The notes below the pieces were generated by a model that was given only the letters and a program-made list of their open reading frames with translations, had not been told where the DNA came from and made no database searches. From contig CAYWPG010000031.1 in NCBI GenBank assembly GCA_964460035.1, positions 1-49,059 on the forward strand: a stretch of DNA of 49,059 bases, given 5' to 3'. Made by a program: the position numbers and the translations under genes. Positions 20,042 to 28,971 of the stretch are shown here, piece by piece (positions within the stretch are counted from its first letter, which is position 1; every line of letters starts with the position of its first letter). Source of the stretch: CAYWPG01 sp964460035 (GTDB lineage: Bacteria > Pseudomonadota > Gammaproteobacteria > Nitrococcales > AK92).

Positions 20042-20076
20042 ACCGGCGCCAGGGACGGGCGTCGGTCTTTTCTTTT
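20042..20076 (+). terminator. Orphan plus-strand rho-independent terminator
   Basis: The stem pairs ACCGGCGCC (20042-20050) with GGGCGTCGGT (about 20058-20066) around a 7-base loop, with one G-U pair, followed by TCTTTTCTTTT. The form is typical of intrinsic terminators on the plus strand. Both flanking genes are on the minus strand, so what it terminates is unclear. Confidence 0.65.
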
Positions 20077-20109
20077 CGCCTCCGCCCATCACTAGCTGCC
20101 GGCTAAGCC

Positions 20110-20661
20110 TTATTTCTTTCTGGCGCGAGCACGCCTAGGCTTCTCGCTCTCCCCGCTGTTACCGGTTTGCGGCTCGGGCTCTTTGGCTACGGACATGCCC
20201 GACCACTCGCTGAGCGTATCGCGTGCCCGCTGCGCTGCTTCCTGCCAGGCCTGCAGCACCTGCTGTCCCTCGCGCTCCCATAACGCAGCCATTTCTTTTG
20301 CATCCAGCTGCTTGATGCTGTCGAACCAAGCATTCCACAGCTGCGCCTGAGCGTCGGTCCAGCCCTTCATCATCTCCTGGACTTGCTGCAGCCAGCTCAG
20401 GGCCGCTTCCGATTCCGCCCCGTTGCCGCCACCAAGCTGTTCGGCCCAGCTCCGAGCCCAGTGCTGTTGTGCCTCCAGGGCCTGATGCACGGACTGCTCC
20501 CACAGCTCGAGGTTCTTGCGATACTCGCGCTGCCAGCCCACGTCTTCTTTTATCGCCTCGCCCCCGAAGCCTTTAACCGCTTGCAGCCAGCCGTCCCACA
20601 TGGCTTTCTGCATCTCGGTCCAAGCGCCGACCATCTCTTCCATTTGCTTATTCCAGTTCAT
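20110..20661 (-). CDS. Phasin/PhaE-like Trp-rich helical protein
   Basis: 183 residues, almost wholly amphipathic helix with no signal or membrane segment, ending in the basic tail RRARARKK. About 15 of 183 residues are Trp, which is very high. Two halves resemble each other: WTEMQKAMWDGWLQAVKG (14-31) and WTDAQAQLWNAWFDSIKQ (101-118); also WEQSVHQALEAQQHWAR (54-70) and WEREGQQVLQAWQEAAQR (128-145). This recalls polyhydroxyalkanoate granule-associated proteins (phasins) and the helical part of PhaE. No PHA synthase gene is in the window, so the PHA link is inference. Divergent from the acyltransferase gene. A DNA- or granule-binding role for the basic tail is possible. Confidence 0.6.
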   Translation of the reverse strand: MNWNKQMEEMVGAWTEMQKAMWDGWLQAVKGFGGEAIKEDVGWQREYRKNLELWEQSVHQALEAQQHWARSWAEQLGGGNGAESEAALSWLQQVQEMMKGWTDAQAQLWNAWFDSIKQLDAKEMAALWEREGQQVLQAWQEAAQRARDTLSEWSGMSVAKEPEPQTGNSGESEKPRRARARKK

Positions 20662-20878
20662 CCGCAGTCCCTTTTCCGTTTGGTGTCAGAGCGCATTCTG
20701 GGCAGTCCCCGTGGACACACCCAGTCCATCCTTGCTGTAATCGCGGCACCGCATTGCCAGCCGGCACTTCTTCCATTGTAGTGGTTGCCGTAGCGCGGTC
20801 CAGAGCAATAATGCCAAGTACTGTGCCCCACGCGCCACAGGCGCGAATGACTCTTTTACAGTGGAGTTAATCCCGCTG

Positions 20879-21820
20879 ATGCCAGGCTTCGACCGTACCA
20901 CGCTCGTTCGATTCACCCTGCGCGCGCTGTCGTGGCTGCCCCTGCCGCTGCTGCACGCTCTCGGCTGGCTGTTCGGATCACTATTGGCTGTGCTGCCCAC
21001 CGAGGTTCGCCACAACGCGCGCATTAATATCGAGCTTTGCTTTCCGGAACTGGATCCGCCCGCCCGCCGACGGCTGATCCGGCAAACCCTGCGCGAGATG
21101 GGCAAGAGCTTCGCGGAACTGGCAGCCTTCTGGCATTGGTCACCGCAGCGCCTCGAGCGGCTAGTGAAGCGGGCGCAAGGCGAAGAGCTTCTGCTCGATG
21201 CGGCGGCACAGGGTACCGGGGCGCTGGTTGCAGCCCCGCATTTGGGGGCCTGGGAACTGCTGGCCCTTCGCTTCGCCCGCCGAGTTCCTTTGCACAGCCT
21301 TTACCGGCCACCGCGGCAGGCACAGTTCGACCCGCTGCTGCGAGCGGCTCGCCAGCGCCATGGCGGCCAGATCCATCCGGCCAACGGCCACGGCATCCGA
21401 ATGCTGTATAAGGCCATTACGCGGGGCGAAGTCGCGGCGATTCTCCCGGATCAGGAGCCGCGCGGCGAGGGTGTGTTCGCGCCGTTCTTCGGGGTAGAGG
21501 CCAAGACCATGACGCTGCTCCCTAAGCTGGCGAACCGCTCGCGCGCGCCTGTGCTGTTCGGCTATGCGATCAGACTGCCGTGGGGACGCGGTTATGAAGT
21601 ACGTTTCCAACCCGCGCCGGACGCCATTTACGACGACGACCCGCTGGTGGCAGCCACCGCCATGAATGCCGCTATCGAGGAGTGCGTGCGACAGGCCTTG
21701 CCGCAGTACCAGTGGACCTACCGGCGCTTCCGCCAGCGCCCCGACGGTAGCGGGAATCCGTACAACGTCGGCCGCGCAAAGAGAAAAAGGAGACGCAGGC
21801 GGCGTCAGCGCGAGAAATGA
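20879..21820 (+). CDS. Lipid A biosynthesis acyltransferase, LpxL/HtrB family
   Basis: 313 residues from the ATG at 20879; GGAG lies 12 bases upstream, slightly far. An in-frame GTG at 20861 has no ribosome-binding site. Family members add a secondary acyl chain from acyl-ACP to Kdo2-lipid IV-A on the inner membrane. Visible: an N-terminal membrane-associated helix (ALSWLPLPLLHALGWLFGSLLAVLP), the catalytic HX4E motif in APHLGAWELL, RGEVAAILPDQEPRGEGVFAPFFG and a final strongly basic tail (KRKRRRRRRQREK). The chain specificity (lauroyl or myristoyl) cannot be read from the sequence. It is convergent with trkH, 25 bases away. Confidence 0.9.
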   Translation: MPGFDRTTLVRFTLRALSWLPLPLLHALGWLFGSLLAVLPTEVRHNARINIELCFPELDPPARRRLIRQTLREMGKSFAELAAFWHWSPQRLERLVKRAQGEELLLDAAAQGTGALVAAPHLGAWELLALRFARRVPLHSLYRPPRQAQFDPLLRAARQRHGGQIHPANGHGIRMLYKAITRGEVAAILPDQEPRGEGVFAPFFGVEAKTMTLLPKLANRSRAPVLFGYAIRLPWGRGYEVRFQPAPDAIYDDDPLVAATAMNAAIEECVRQALPQYQWTYRRFRQRPDGSGNPYNVGRAKRKRRRRRRQREK

Positions 21821-21845
21821 CAAAGAGTATGGAATGGCAGCCGAG

Positions 21846-23297
21846 CTAGCGACGCCAGAAGGTTGGGGTCAACAGTACCAGTAAAGTGAAGATCTCCAGC
21901 CGCCCCATGATCATGGCAACCACAGCGAGCCACTTCACGCCCACCGGCATGTCCATGAAACCGACCGCGACCTCGCCCAGCCCTGGGCCGAGGTTGTTCA
22001 ACGTCGCCGCTACGGCCGAGAACGCGCTCACTTGATCCAGTCCCAACGCCATCAGCAGCAACAACATGATCGCGTAGATAGCCATGTAGGTAGCGAAGAA
22101 CCCCCAGATCGAATCGATCACGCGTTCGCTGATCGGTTTGTTGCCGATCTTCACCGGGATCTGGGCTTGGGGGTGGATCAGGCGCACGATCTCGCGCGCG
22201 CCCTGCTTGAACAACAGCAGGAAGCGCACCATCTTGATGCCGCCGGTGGTGGAGCCTCCCATGCCGCCCATGAAGCTGAGAAAAATCAACAACACCGGCA
22301 GGAACGCGGGCCAGGCGGTGACATCAGTGGCGACAAAGCCGGTGGTGGTGGCAAAGGAGATGACCTGAAATATCGCGCGCGGGATGCCGCGGGCCGGATC
22401 GTCGTAGAAGTCCACGGCCAGCAGCGTTCCGCATACCAGCAAAATAGCCGTCGCGTAGACCGCGCACAGGAAGCGCAGCTCCGGGTCGCTCCAGTACGGA
22501 CTAAGGTTGCGCCTATGCCAGGCAAGAAAGTGCAAGGCGAAGTTGAGCGCGCCCACCAGCATGAAGAACGACGCGATCAAATAGACCGCATCGCTATCGA
22601 AGTGGCCCATGCTGGCGTCGTAAGTGGAGAAGCCGGCCGTGGATACCGTGGCGAACGCGTGCGTGATCGCATCGAACGGTGTCATGCCGGCGAACCAGTA
22701 CGCCAGCGCGCAGGCGATCGTCGCAGCAAGGTAGAGATACCACAGCGCTTTGGCCGTCTCCGTGATGCGGGGCGTGAGCTTTACGTCCTTGGCCGGCCCG
22801 GTGGTCTCGGCCCGATACAGCTGGAATCCGCCCACCCCTAGCATGGGCAGAATTGCCACCGCCAGGACGATGATCCCCATCCCGCCTAGCCACTGTAGCT
22901 GCTGACGGTAGTAGCGAATCGACAAAGGCAGGTGATCGAGCCCCACCAACACGGTCGCGCCCGTTGTGGTAAGCCCCGATACGCCTTCGAACACCGCATC
23001 GGTGATGGAGAGTCCCGGTGTTATCCCGAGGTAGAGAGGCAGGCCGGCCAACGCCCCAAGACCCGCCCAGAACAGCGCGACGATCAGAAAACCGTCGCGG
23101 ATCCGCAGCTCCCGGCGCGAACGGCGCACCGGAATCCACAGCAGCCCACCCAAGCCGAGCAGCACCAGGAAAGAAACCGCAAAGGCAAATGCAGCGCCAT
23201 CGCCCACCAGCATGGAAAGCAGAGCGGGCGGCAGCATGGTGAAGCTGAAGATCATCAGCAGGATGCCCAGGGTGCGCTGTACCGGTTCCAGCCTCAT
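21846..23297 (-). CDS. trkH: Trk potassium uptake channel subunit TrkH
   Basis: 483 residues, the same as E. coli TrkH, from the ATG at 23297 with AGAGG upstream; a GTG three codons earlier is possible. Integral membrane K+ channel with four pore repeats. The filter segments are visible in order: LTTTGATVL, VSTAGFSTYDAS, FATTTGFVATD and LNNLGPGLGEV. It works with the cytosolic gating ring TrkA, encoded 108 bases upstream in the same direction. Last gene of the minus-strand run from def. Confidence 0.96.
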   Translation of the reverse strand: MRLEPVQRTLGILLMIFSFTMLPPALLSMLVGDGAAFAFAVSFLVLLGLGGLLWIPVRRSRRELRIRDGFLIVALFWAGLGALAGLPLYLGITPGLSITDAVFEGVSGLTTTGATVLVGLDHLPLSIRYYRQQLQWLGGMGIIVLAVAILPMLGVGGFQLYRAETTGPAKDVKLTPRITETAKALWYLYLAATIACALAYWFAGMTPFDAITHAFATVSTAGFSTYDASMGHFDSDAVYLIASFFMLVGALNFALHFLAWHRRNLSPYWSDPELRFLCAVYATAILLVCGTLLAVDFYDDPARGIPRAIFQVISFATTTGFVATDVTAWPAFLPVLLIFLSFMGGMGGSTTGGIKMVRFLLLFKQGAREIVRLIHPQAQIPVKIGNKPISERVIDSIWGFFATYMAIYAIMLLLLMALGLDQVSAFSAVAATLNNLGPGLGEVAVGFMDMPVGVKWLAVVAMIMGRLEIFTLLVLLTPTFWRR

Positions 23298-23405
23298 ACG
23301 CAGCACCTCTAGCGCCCGCCCGCGCCGGCCAAAAGCGGCGGCCGTTGCCGGCTCTGTTCGGTTTGGTTCGGGGATGGGTAGCGGCCGGTCACCGTGGCGG
23401 CCCCG

Positions 23406-24782
23406 TCAGAGGAACGTTACACCGACCTGGAACAGCCGCTCGACTTCGCCGATCCGTCGCTTGTCGACCAGGAACAGAATCACGTGGTCCTCGGCCTGGA
23501 TCACCGTGTCGTGATGCCCCATGATCACCTCGTCGCCGCGCACTATCGCTCCGATGGTAGTACCAGCAGGCAGCTTGATTTGCTCGATACGGCGGCCGAT
23601 GACCTTGGAGGTCGAAGGGTCGCCGTGCGCTATCGCTTCGATCGCCTCGGCCGCGCCGCGCCGCAGGGAATGCACATTGACCACATCGCCGCGGCGGATA
23701 TGGGCTAGCAGCGATCCTATAGTGGCCTGCTGCGGCGAGATCGCAATGTCGATGTCTTCGCTGCCCTGGATCAAATCTACATAGGCGGGCCGATTGATCA
23801 ATGCCATCACCATGCGGGCGCCGCGGCGCTTGGCGAGCATGGACGAGAGGATGTTCGCCTCGTCGTCGTTGGTCAGCGCGCAGAACACGTCGGTGTTCTC
23901 GATATTCTCCTCGAGCAGCAGATCCTCGTCGGCCGCATCGCCTAGCAGCACGATAGTGCGCTTGAGATCCTCCGCAATGGCGCGGGCACGCTGGGCGTTG
24001 TGCTCTATGAGCTTGACCCGATAGCGGTCCTCCAGCGCCTGCGCAAGACGCTTGCCTATATTCCCGCCGCCCGCGATGATGATTCGCTTGACCGGCTTCT
24101 CCAGCCTGCGCAGCTCGCTCATTACGGCGCGGATGTTCTTGCGCGCGGCGATAAAGAAGACCTCGTCGCCAGCCTCGATGACGGTATCGCCTCCTGGGAT
24201 GATCGGCTTGCCGCGGCGGAAGACCGCGGCCACCCGCGTAGGAACGCCGGGCATATGCTCGCGCAGCGTGCGCAGCTCATGGCCGACCAATGGGCCGCCG
24301 TAATAGGCGCGCACGCCGACCAGGCGCACCTTGCCATCTGCGAAATCCAACACTTGCAGCGCGCCGGGATGCTCGATCAAACGCTTGACGTACTGCGTGA
24401 CCAGTTGCTCGGGACTGATGAGCACGTCGATCGGAATGGACTCGGGACCGAACAGCTGCGGGTACGACAGGTATTCCACCGCCCGCACCCGGGCGATCTT
24501 GGTGGGCGTGCGAAACAGCGTGTAGGCGACCTGGCAGGCCACCATGTTGACCTCATCGCTGCGCGTCACAGCGATGATCATGTCCGCATCGTCCGCGCCG
24601 GCACGCATCAGCACCGGTGGGTGCGTAGCGTTGCCCAAGACCGTGCGCAGATCGAGCCTGTCCTGTAGCTCTTGAAGAATGCGCGGATCGGTATCGACGA
24701 CGGTGATGTCGTTGGCTTCGCTGACCAGATTGTGCGCCACCGAAGCGCCAACCTGACCGGCGCCGAGAATGATGATTTTCAT
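23406..24782 (-). CDS. trkA: Trk system NAD(H)-binding regulator TrkA
   Basis: 458 residues as in E. coli. Two tandem RCK units, each with an NAD-binding Rossmann fold (IIILGAGQVGASVAHNL at 3-19 and IIIAGGGNIGKRLAQAL near 235) and an RCK_C domain (around GGPLVGHELRTLREHMPG and KLPAGTTIGAIVRGDE). It forms the cytosolic ring that gates TrkH in response to nucleotides. It lies between ntrX (52 bases upstream) and trkH. The ntrYX-trkAH order recurs in other proteobacteria, suggesting that K+ uptake is co-transcribed with the two-component system. Confidence 0.96.
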   Translation of the reverse strand: MKIIILGAGQVGASVAHNLVSEANDITVVDTDPRILQELQDRLDLRTVLGNATHPPVLMRAGADDADMIIAVTRSDEVNMVACQVAYTLFRTPTKIARVRAVEYLSYPQLFGPESIPIDVLISPEQLVTQYVKRLIEHPGALQVLDFADGKVRLVGVRAYYGGPLVGHELRTLREHMPGVPTRVAAVFRRGKPIIPGGDTVIEAGDEVFFIAARKNIRAVMSELRRLEKPVKRIIIAGGGNIGKRLAQALEDRYRVKLIEHNAQRARAIAEDLKRTIVLLGDAADEDLLLEENIENTDVFCALTNDDEANILSSMLAKRRGARMVMALINRPAYVDLIQGSEDIDIAISPQQATIGSLLAHIRRGDVVNVHSLRRGAAEAIEAIAHGDPSTSKVIGRRIEQIKLPAGTTIGAIVRGDEVIMGHHDTVIQAEDHVILFLVDKRRIGEVERLFQVGVTFL

Positions 24783-24834
24783 AGCGAGCGCCCGCTACAC
24801 ACGCCAGCGCCCTTGACCGGCGCGGTTACAGGCG

Positions 24835-26205
24835 TCACGACACCTCCTTGGGATCTATCCCCAAGGCCTTGAGCTTGCGGTAAAGATGGGTACGCTCCAT
24901 CCCGGTCAGCTTCGCCAGCTGGCCGACGCTGCCTTGTGCGCGCTTGAGCTGATGCTGCAGGTAGATACGCTCGAAATGCTCCCTCGCATCGCGCAGCGGA
25001 AGATCCAACGGCATGGCGATCTCTTCCTCGTCCGCGGCGGCCGGAACCGCGTTGGCCGCCAACGCCGCTTCGGTTTCCTCCAACCCGATCTCCTCGCCGC
25101 GCCCCATGATCAGCAACCGCTGAACCAGGTTCTTCAGTTCACGAATATTGCCGGGCCAGTCGTAGTTGCGCAGGCGGTTCTGCGCCGCGAGCGCAAAGCG
25201 CCGGTAGGGCAGCTTCTCGCGCTCCACCAATCGGTCCACCCAAAAGGCCAGCAGCTCCGGCACGTCCTCGATGTGCTCGCGCAGCGGCGGCACGCGCAGC
25301 GGCACCACGTTCAGGTGGTAATAAAGATCCTCGCGCAACCGCCCGGCGGCCACTTCACTCTCCAGCGGGCGGCGGTTGGTCGCGATGATGCGCGCATCGA
25401 ACTCCAGCGGCACGCTGCCGCCGACGCGGTAGTACCGGCCGCTGTCCAGCAACGCCACCAGACGTGCCTGTAGCGTCGGCTCCAGCGCCGACACAGCGGT
25501 CAGCAACAAGGTGCCGCCGGCCGCTTCTTCCAGCCGCCCGCGCACGATACCGCTGGCATCCTCGCTGCCAAACAGCGTGCGCTCGGCACGCTCCGCTTCC
25601 ACCGATTCGGCATTGAACTCGACCAGCGGCCCGGCACGGCGCGCACTCTGAGCGTGGATATAGCGCGCCAAGCAATGCTTGCCGCTCCCTGTCTCGCCGC
25701 TTATCAGCAGCCAGCTATCATGCCGGGCGAGCTTGCGCGCCTGCTCGCGCAGCTCCCGCATGACGGCGCTACGCCCCACCGGTTCTATGGCGTCCCTCAG
25801 CGGCGGGCGGGCCGTACCACGCTCTCGCAGCGGCGCCCCGGCCGCCAGGGCGCGTTCCACGGTCAGCAGCAGCTTGGCAAGCGAGAGCGGCTTCTCGATG
25901 AAATCGTAGGCTCCCAAACGGGTCGCCTCGACCGCCGTCTCTACCGTTCCATGCCCCGACATCATGACCACAGGGCAGCTTGGCCCACCTTCCTCGGTCC
26001 ACTCCTTGAGCAAGGTAACGCCGTCGACGTCCGGCATCCAGATATCGAGCAGTATCAAATCCGGCCGACGGCGAAGGCGCGCTTCACGGGCGGCTGCGGC
26101 GCTGTCCGCAACCTGTACCTCGTACCCCTCATCTTCCAGGATCTCGCGCACCAGGTTGCGGATATCTGGCTCGTCGTCGACCACTAGTATGCGAGGCGAA
26201 CTCAT
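24835..26205 (-). CDS. ntrX: NtrX-type response regulator with degenerate AAA+ domain
   Basis: 456 residues: receiver (1-120; Asp54 in ILLDIWMPD, Lys105 in IEKP), AAA+ sigma-54 interaction domain (about 143-370), and Fis-type HTH (about 421-450, GSVGQLAKLTGMERTHLYRKL). The AAA+ domain keeps Walker A (GETGSGKH, 170-177) and the arginine-finger region (GRLREDLYYHLNVVPL). Where a bacterial enhancer-binding protein has GHEKGAFTGA it reads FGSEDASGIVRG, so GAFTGA is gone. Where Walker B should read LFLDE it reads LLLTAVSAL, so the Asp-Glu pair is gone too. It is therefore unlikely to activate sigma-54 promoters and may act as a conventional regulator. It overlaps ntrY by ATGA. Confidence 0.9.
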   Translation of the reverse strand: MSSPRILVVDDEPDIRNLVREILEDEGYEVQVADSAAAAREARLRRRPDLILLDIWMPDVDGVTLLKEWTEEGGPSCPVVMMSGHGTVETAVEATRLGAYDFIEKPLSLAKLLLTVERALAAGAPLRERGTARPPLRDAIEPVGRSAVMRELREQARKLARHDSWLLISGETGSGKHCLARYIHAQSARRAGPLVEFNAESVEAERAERTLFGSEDASGIVRGRLEEAAGGTLLLTAVSALEPTLQARLVALLDSGRYYRVGGSVPLEFDARIIATNRRPLESEVAAGRLREDLYYHLNVVPLRVPPLREHIEDVPELLAFWVDRLVEREKLPYRRFALAAQNRLRNYDWPGNIRELKNLVQRLLIMGRGEEIGLEETEAALAANAVPAAADEEEIAMPLDLPLRDAREHFERIYLQHQLKRAQGSVGQLAKLTGMERTHLYRKLKALGIDPKEVS

Positions 26206-28385
26206 AAGCGTGCTTCCTTGGATAACGCTGTACCGCCGGCGGCGGAAGTGAGTATCGGCAGGCGCATCGTCAGCTGCGCTCCACTTTCCGTGTTCCTTGC
26301 CGAGATCGTACCACTATGCTCCTCGACGATTTTCTTGACGATCGCAAGCCCAAGGCCCGTTCCCTTGGGCTTAGTGGTCACATAGGGCTCGAAGAGCTGC
26401 TCCATTACGTCGGGCCCGAAGCCGGGCCCGTTGTCCTGCACCGTCAACTCCAGCCACTGATGGTGACGCCCGCTATCCTGGCGTGTCGTCAAGGTCACGA
26501 TGCAAGGCTCGCGGTTCCCCGCGGCCTCCAGGGCATTCTTGATCAGGTTGTGCAGCAGCTGGCGCAGACGCCCCGCATCGGCCAGCACCGGCGGCAAGGT
26601 TTCTTCCAGCTGTAGCTGAAAGTCCGGTCGCTGAGGGCTGGAGCGGTAGAGCTCAACCACCTCCTGTATCAGGTGATTCAGATCCAGCGCCTGCAGCTGC
26701 AGCCGCGGCGGCCGCGCGTACTCGGAGAAAGCATTCACCATCTCCTTCATCGCATCGACCTGCTGCACTATGGTGTGAGTGGCGCGCTCCAAGACCTCGG
26801 CATCGCGTCCTTCCATGCGCTCGAGGTATTTGTGGCGAATCCGCTCCGCCGACAGCTGGATAGGCGTCAGCGGGTTCTTGATCTCGTGAGCCAGGCGCCG
26901 CGCGACCTCGCCCCATGCTGCGTCGCGCTGCGCCTGAATAAGCGCGGTCACATCGTCCAGCACCACCACATGACCGCCGGTACCGTGTCCCCCGGGCAGC
27001 CGGGCGCCGCTGCAGATCACGATTCGCCGCCCGTCCGTTCCTTCCAAGGTCAGCTCTTCGCGCCATTCGGCCTCCCGGGCGGCGAAACGCTCCTCGACCA
27101 GCGCGGCGAAGCCCTGCAAGTGCGTATGCTCCTCGGCCAAGGCGCTCAACGACGTGCCCACGGCGTCCTGCAGCGGCAGCCCCAGAATATCGCTGGCTGC
27201 CTGATTGAAAGTCCGCAGCTTGCCTTCGTAGTCCAGCGCCAGCACACCCGAGGAGAGGCGCGCGAGCACCGCCTCCAGATACGCCCGCTGGCGTTCCACC
27301 TGCGCCTGGCTGCGCTTGGCGGCTTGCCGCGTCTGGGCAATGCGGCGGCTCATATCGTTGAACGACTGCACCAAAAAGCCCAGCTCGTCACGACCGGCTG
27401 GCGGCAACTGGGTGCCGTAATCGCCCGCCGCCAACGCCCGCGTGCCCTCCGCCAGATCGCGAATCGGCGCCACCAGCCGGCGCGCGAAGTAAAAGGCGGT
27501 CCAGATCGCGAACAACAGCGTCAGCAGCAGCACCAGCGATAAGGTTAACGTAAAGCTCTGCTGTAGTGGCTGGCGAAGAAAGCGTATCTCGCGGTATTCG
27601 CCGTACGCCGACTGCACGCTCTCGGCCAGATCGCTAAGCCGCGGCGAGACGGGGAACAACGCTTGCAGAATACGCGGCTGCTGCGGGTTTTCCGGATTCA
27701 CGGTGGGGACCAGCACCCGAATCTGCAGCCCGGCGGAGTCTATGGGGTCCAATCCCACATAGGGCCGCCCCTGGCGCAGTTGTAAGAGCAGGCTGGATTC
27801 GGGCCGGCTAGGCAGGATGGCTGCCGGATCCGCGCTGCTCGCAGCGATAACGCTGCCATTGCCGCCCAGCAGCGCCAGCTCCGCAGCGTCGATGCGCACC
27901 CGCATATCGGATAGCGTGGGCGCGATCGCGTTCTCCGGCACGAATCCCAAATCGTCGGCCAGCCCCTGCAATCGCCGCAACAAATCGCGCATGCGGATAT
28001 CCAACGAGACCTGCGAGAGCACCAGCGCATCGTCCAGCGCTTTCTCGACGCGCACATCAAACCAGCTGTCGATACTGCCGCGCAGGAACTGTACCGAGAA
28101 CAGGAACACTACCGTGACCGGCACCAGGGCGAGCACAACCAGCATCGCCATCAGGCGCGCCGTCAAGCGGCTGCCGGCGCGCCCGCTGCGGTACTGCCGG
28201 ATCAGCCGCCACAGATTGCCTACGATCAATGCCAGCAGCAGCGCCAGCGCCACCAGGTTGATGACCAGCAGCCAGCCGTACAGGCTGTCGAACCGCTCGG
28301 AGTTCTCGGTAGCCTGCGAGAGCAGGAAAAGCGACACCAGCAGTAGTATGCAAAGACCGATGCGAATCAACGCGGGTCGTGCCAC
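26202..28385 (-). CDS. ntrY: NtrY-type membrane sensor histidine kinase
   Basis: 727 residues from a GTG start at 28385, four bases after the DUF4390 gene. Order: two or three N-terminal membrane helices (to about 100), an extracytoplasmic region, another helix near 290 (FTLTLSLVLLLTLLFAIWTAFYF), HAMP (RRLVAPIRDLAEGTRALAAG), a PAS domain (around LSSGVLALDYEGKLRTFNQAA), the HisKA box GEVARRLAHEIKNPLTPIQL with the phosphorylated His, and an ATPase domain with NLIKNALEAAG, DNGPGFG and GTGLGLAIVKKIVEEH. It phosphorylates the NtrX partner encoded directly after it (ATGA overlap). In related systems NtrYX responds to nitrogen status or redox; the signal here is unknown. Confidence 0.94.
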   Translation of the reverse strand: MARPALIRIGLCILLLVSLFLLSQATENSERFDSLYGWLLVINLVALALLLALIVGNLWRLIRQYRSGRAGSRLTARLMAMLVVLALVPVTVVFLFSVQFLRGSIDSWFDVRVEKALDDALVLSQVSLDIRMRDLLRRLQGLADDLGFVPENAIAPTLSDMRVRIDAAELALLGGNGSVIAASSADPAAILPSRPESSLLLQLRQGRPYVGLDPIDSAGLQIRVLVPTVNPENPQQPRILQALFPVSPRLSDLAESVQSAYGEYREIRFLRQPLQQSFTLTLSLVLLLTLLFAIWTAFYFARRLVAPIRDLAEGTRALAAGDYGTQLPPAGRDELGFLVQSFNDMSRRIAQTRQAAKRSQAQVERQRAYLEAVLARLSSGVLALDYEGKLRTFNQAASDILGLPLQDAVGTSLSALAEEHTHLQGFAALVEERFAAREAEWREELTLEGTDGRRIVICSGARLPGGHGTGGHVVVLDDVTALIQAQRDAAWGEVARRLAHEIKNPLTPIQLSAERIRHKYLERMEGRDAEVLERATHTIVQQVDAMKEMVNAFSEYARPPRLQLQALDLNHLIQEVVELYRSSPQRPDFQLQLEETLPPVLADAGRLRQLLHNLIKNALEAAGNREPCIVTLTTRQDSGRHHQWLELTVQDNGPGFGPDVMEQLFEPYVTTKPKGTGLGLAIVKKIVEEHSGTISARNTESGAQLTMRLPILTSAAGGTALSKEARL

Positions 28386-28389
28386 CGCT

Positions 28390-28971
28390 CTACACCCGTA
28401 GCAACCAGCTGAACCAATCGCTAGCCAAGCGCCACTGGCGCGAGACCATTGCCAAAGACCGCAACGGCTGTGGCAGATCGCTCACGTCCAGCCGTGCGCG
28501 CATGCGTACCCGATAGAGTTCGTCCGGCTCCAACAAGCGCCGGTCGATCAGCGGCAGCATATCGACCATTCCCAAGGCGGCCATGGCCGCGCTTTCGTAG
28601 GAGAAACTGGTGCTCTCGCCGCTGTTGAGGTTACTCAGGATGTAACGGCCGCTAAGATCGTGATAACGGAGCCTATAGCGCTGACTGAGTCTTGCTACCC
28701 TCTCGTCCCAAAGCCAGCGGCGCGGCCGCTCCAGCTGGATCTGCAACTCTACGGTCAGCGGCAGGCCGCTGTGCATCGCCTCGCGAACGGCGGGGCTTAG
28801 CTGATAAACGACACGCGCAGTAAGGTAGTAGACGTCCTGATGCAGGAAAACATGCCCATCGACAATACGAAACTCGTCCGCATCGGCACGCAACGGCGCC
28901 AGCAACAGACAAGCGATCAGCGCCAGCAGGGCTGACCGCAAAGGAGCGACTTTCAGCGTTTGCTCAAGCAC
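28390..28971 (-). CDS. DUF4390 domain protein, exported
   Basis: 193 residues from the GTG at 28971, overlapping the end of rsmB by 19 bases; a TTG at 28941 would give a shorter signal peptide and is equally possible. The N-terminus (LRSALLALIACLLLAPLRADA) looks like a cleaved signal peptide, so the protein should be periplasmic. The rest is a mixed strand/helix domain with LPLTVELQIQLERPRRWLWDERVARLSQRYRLRYHDLSGRYI pattern split by conserved Trp and Arg residues, as in DUF4390. This family is usually found between rsmB and ntrY, as here, and may assist NtrY sensing; that role is inference. Confidence 0.8.
   Translation of the reverse strand: MLEQTLKVAPLRSALLALIACLLLAPLRADADEFRIVDGHVFLHQDVYYLTARVVYQLSPAVREAMHSGLPLTVELQIQLERPRRWLWDERVARLSQRYRLRYHDLSGRYILSNLNSGESTSFSYESAAMAALGMVDMLPLIDRRLLEPDELYRVRMRARLDVSDLPQPLRSLAMVSRQWRLASDWFSWLLRV

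Larger units (their letters stand above)
19795..20109. other. Noncoding stretch between dtd and the phasin-like gene
   Basis: About 315 bases, comparatively AT-rich. It contains the palindrome GTAAGAATATTCTTAC at 19832-19847, an AT-rich segment with TAATAATAACAACA near 19947-19960, CTTTAAATAAAG at about 19974-19985, and a strong plus-strand terminator at 20042-20076. The dtd promoter must be here. Because no plus-strand gene precedes the terminator, a small RNA is possible. Confidence 0.45.
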
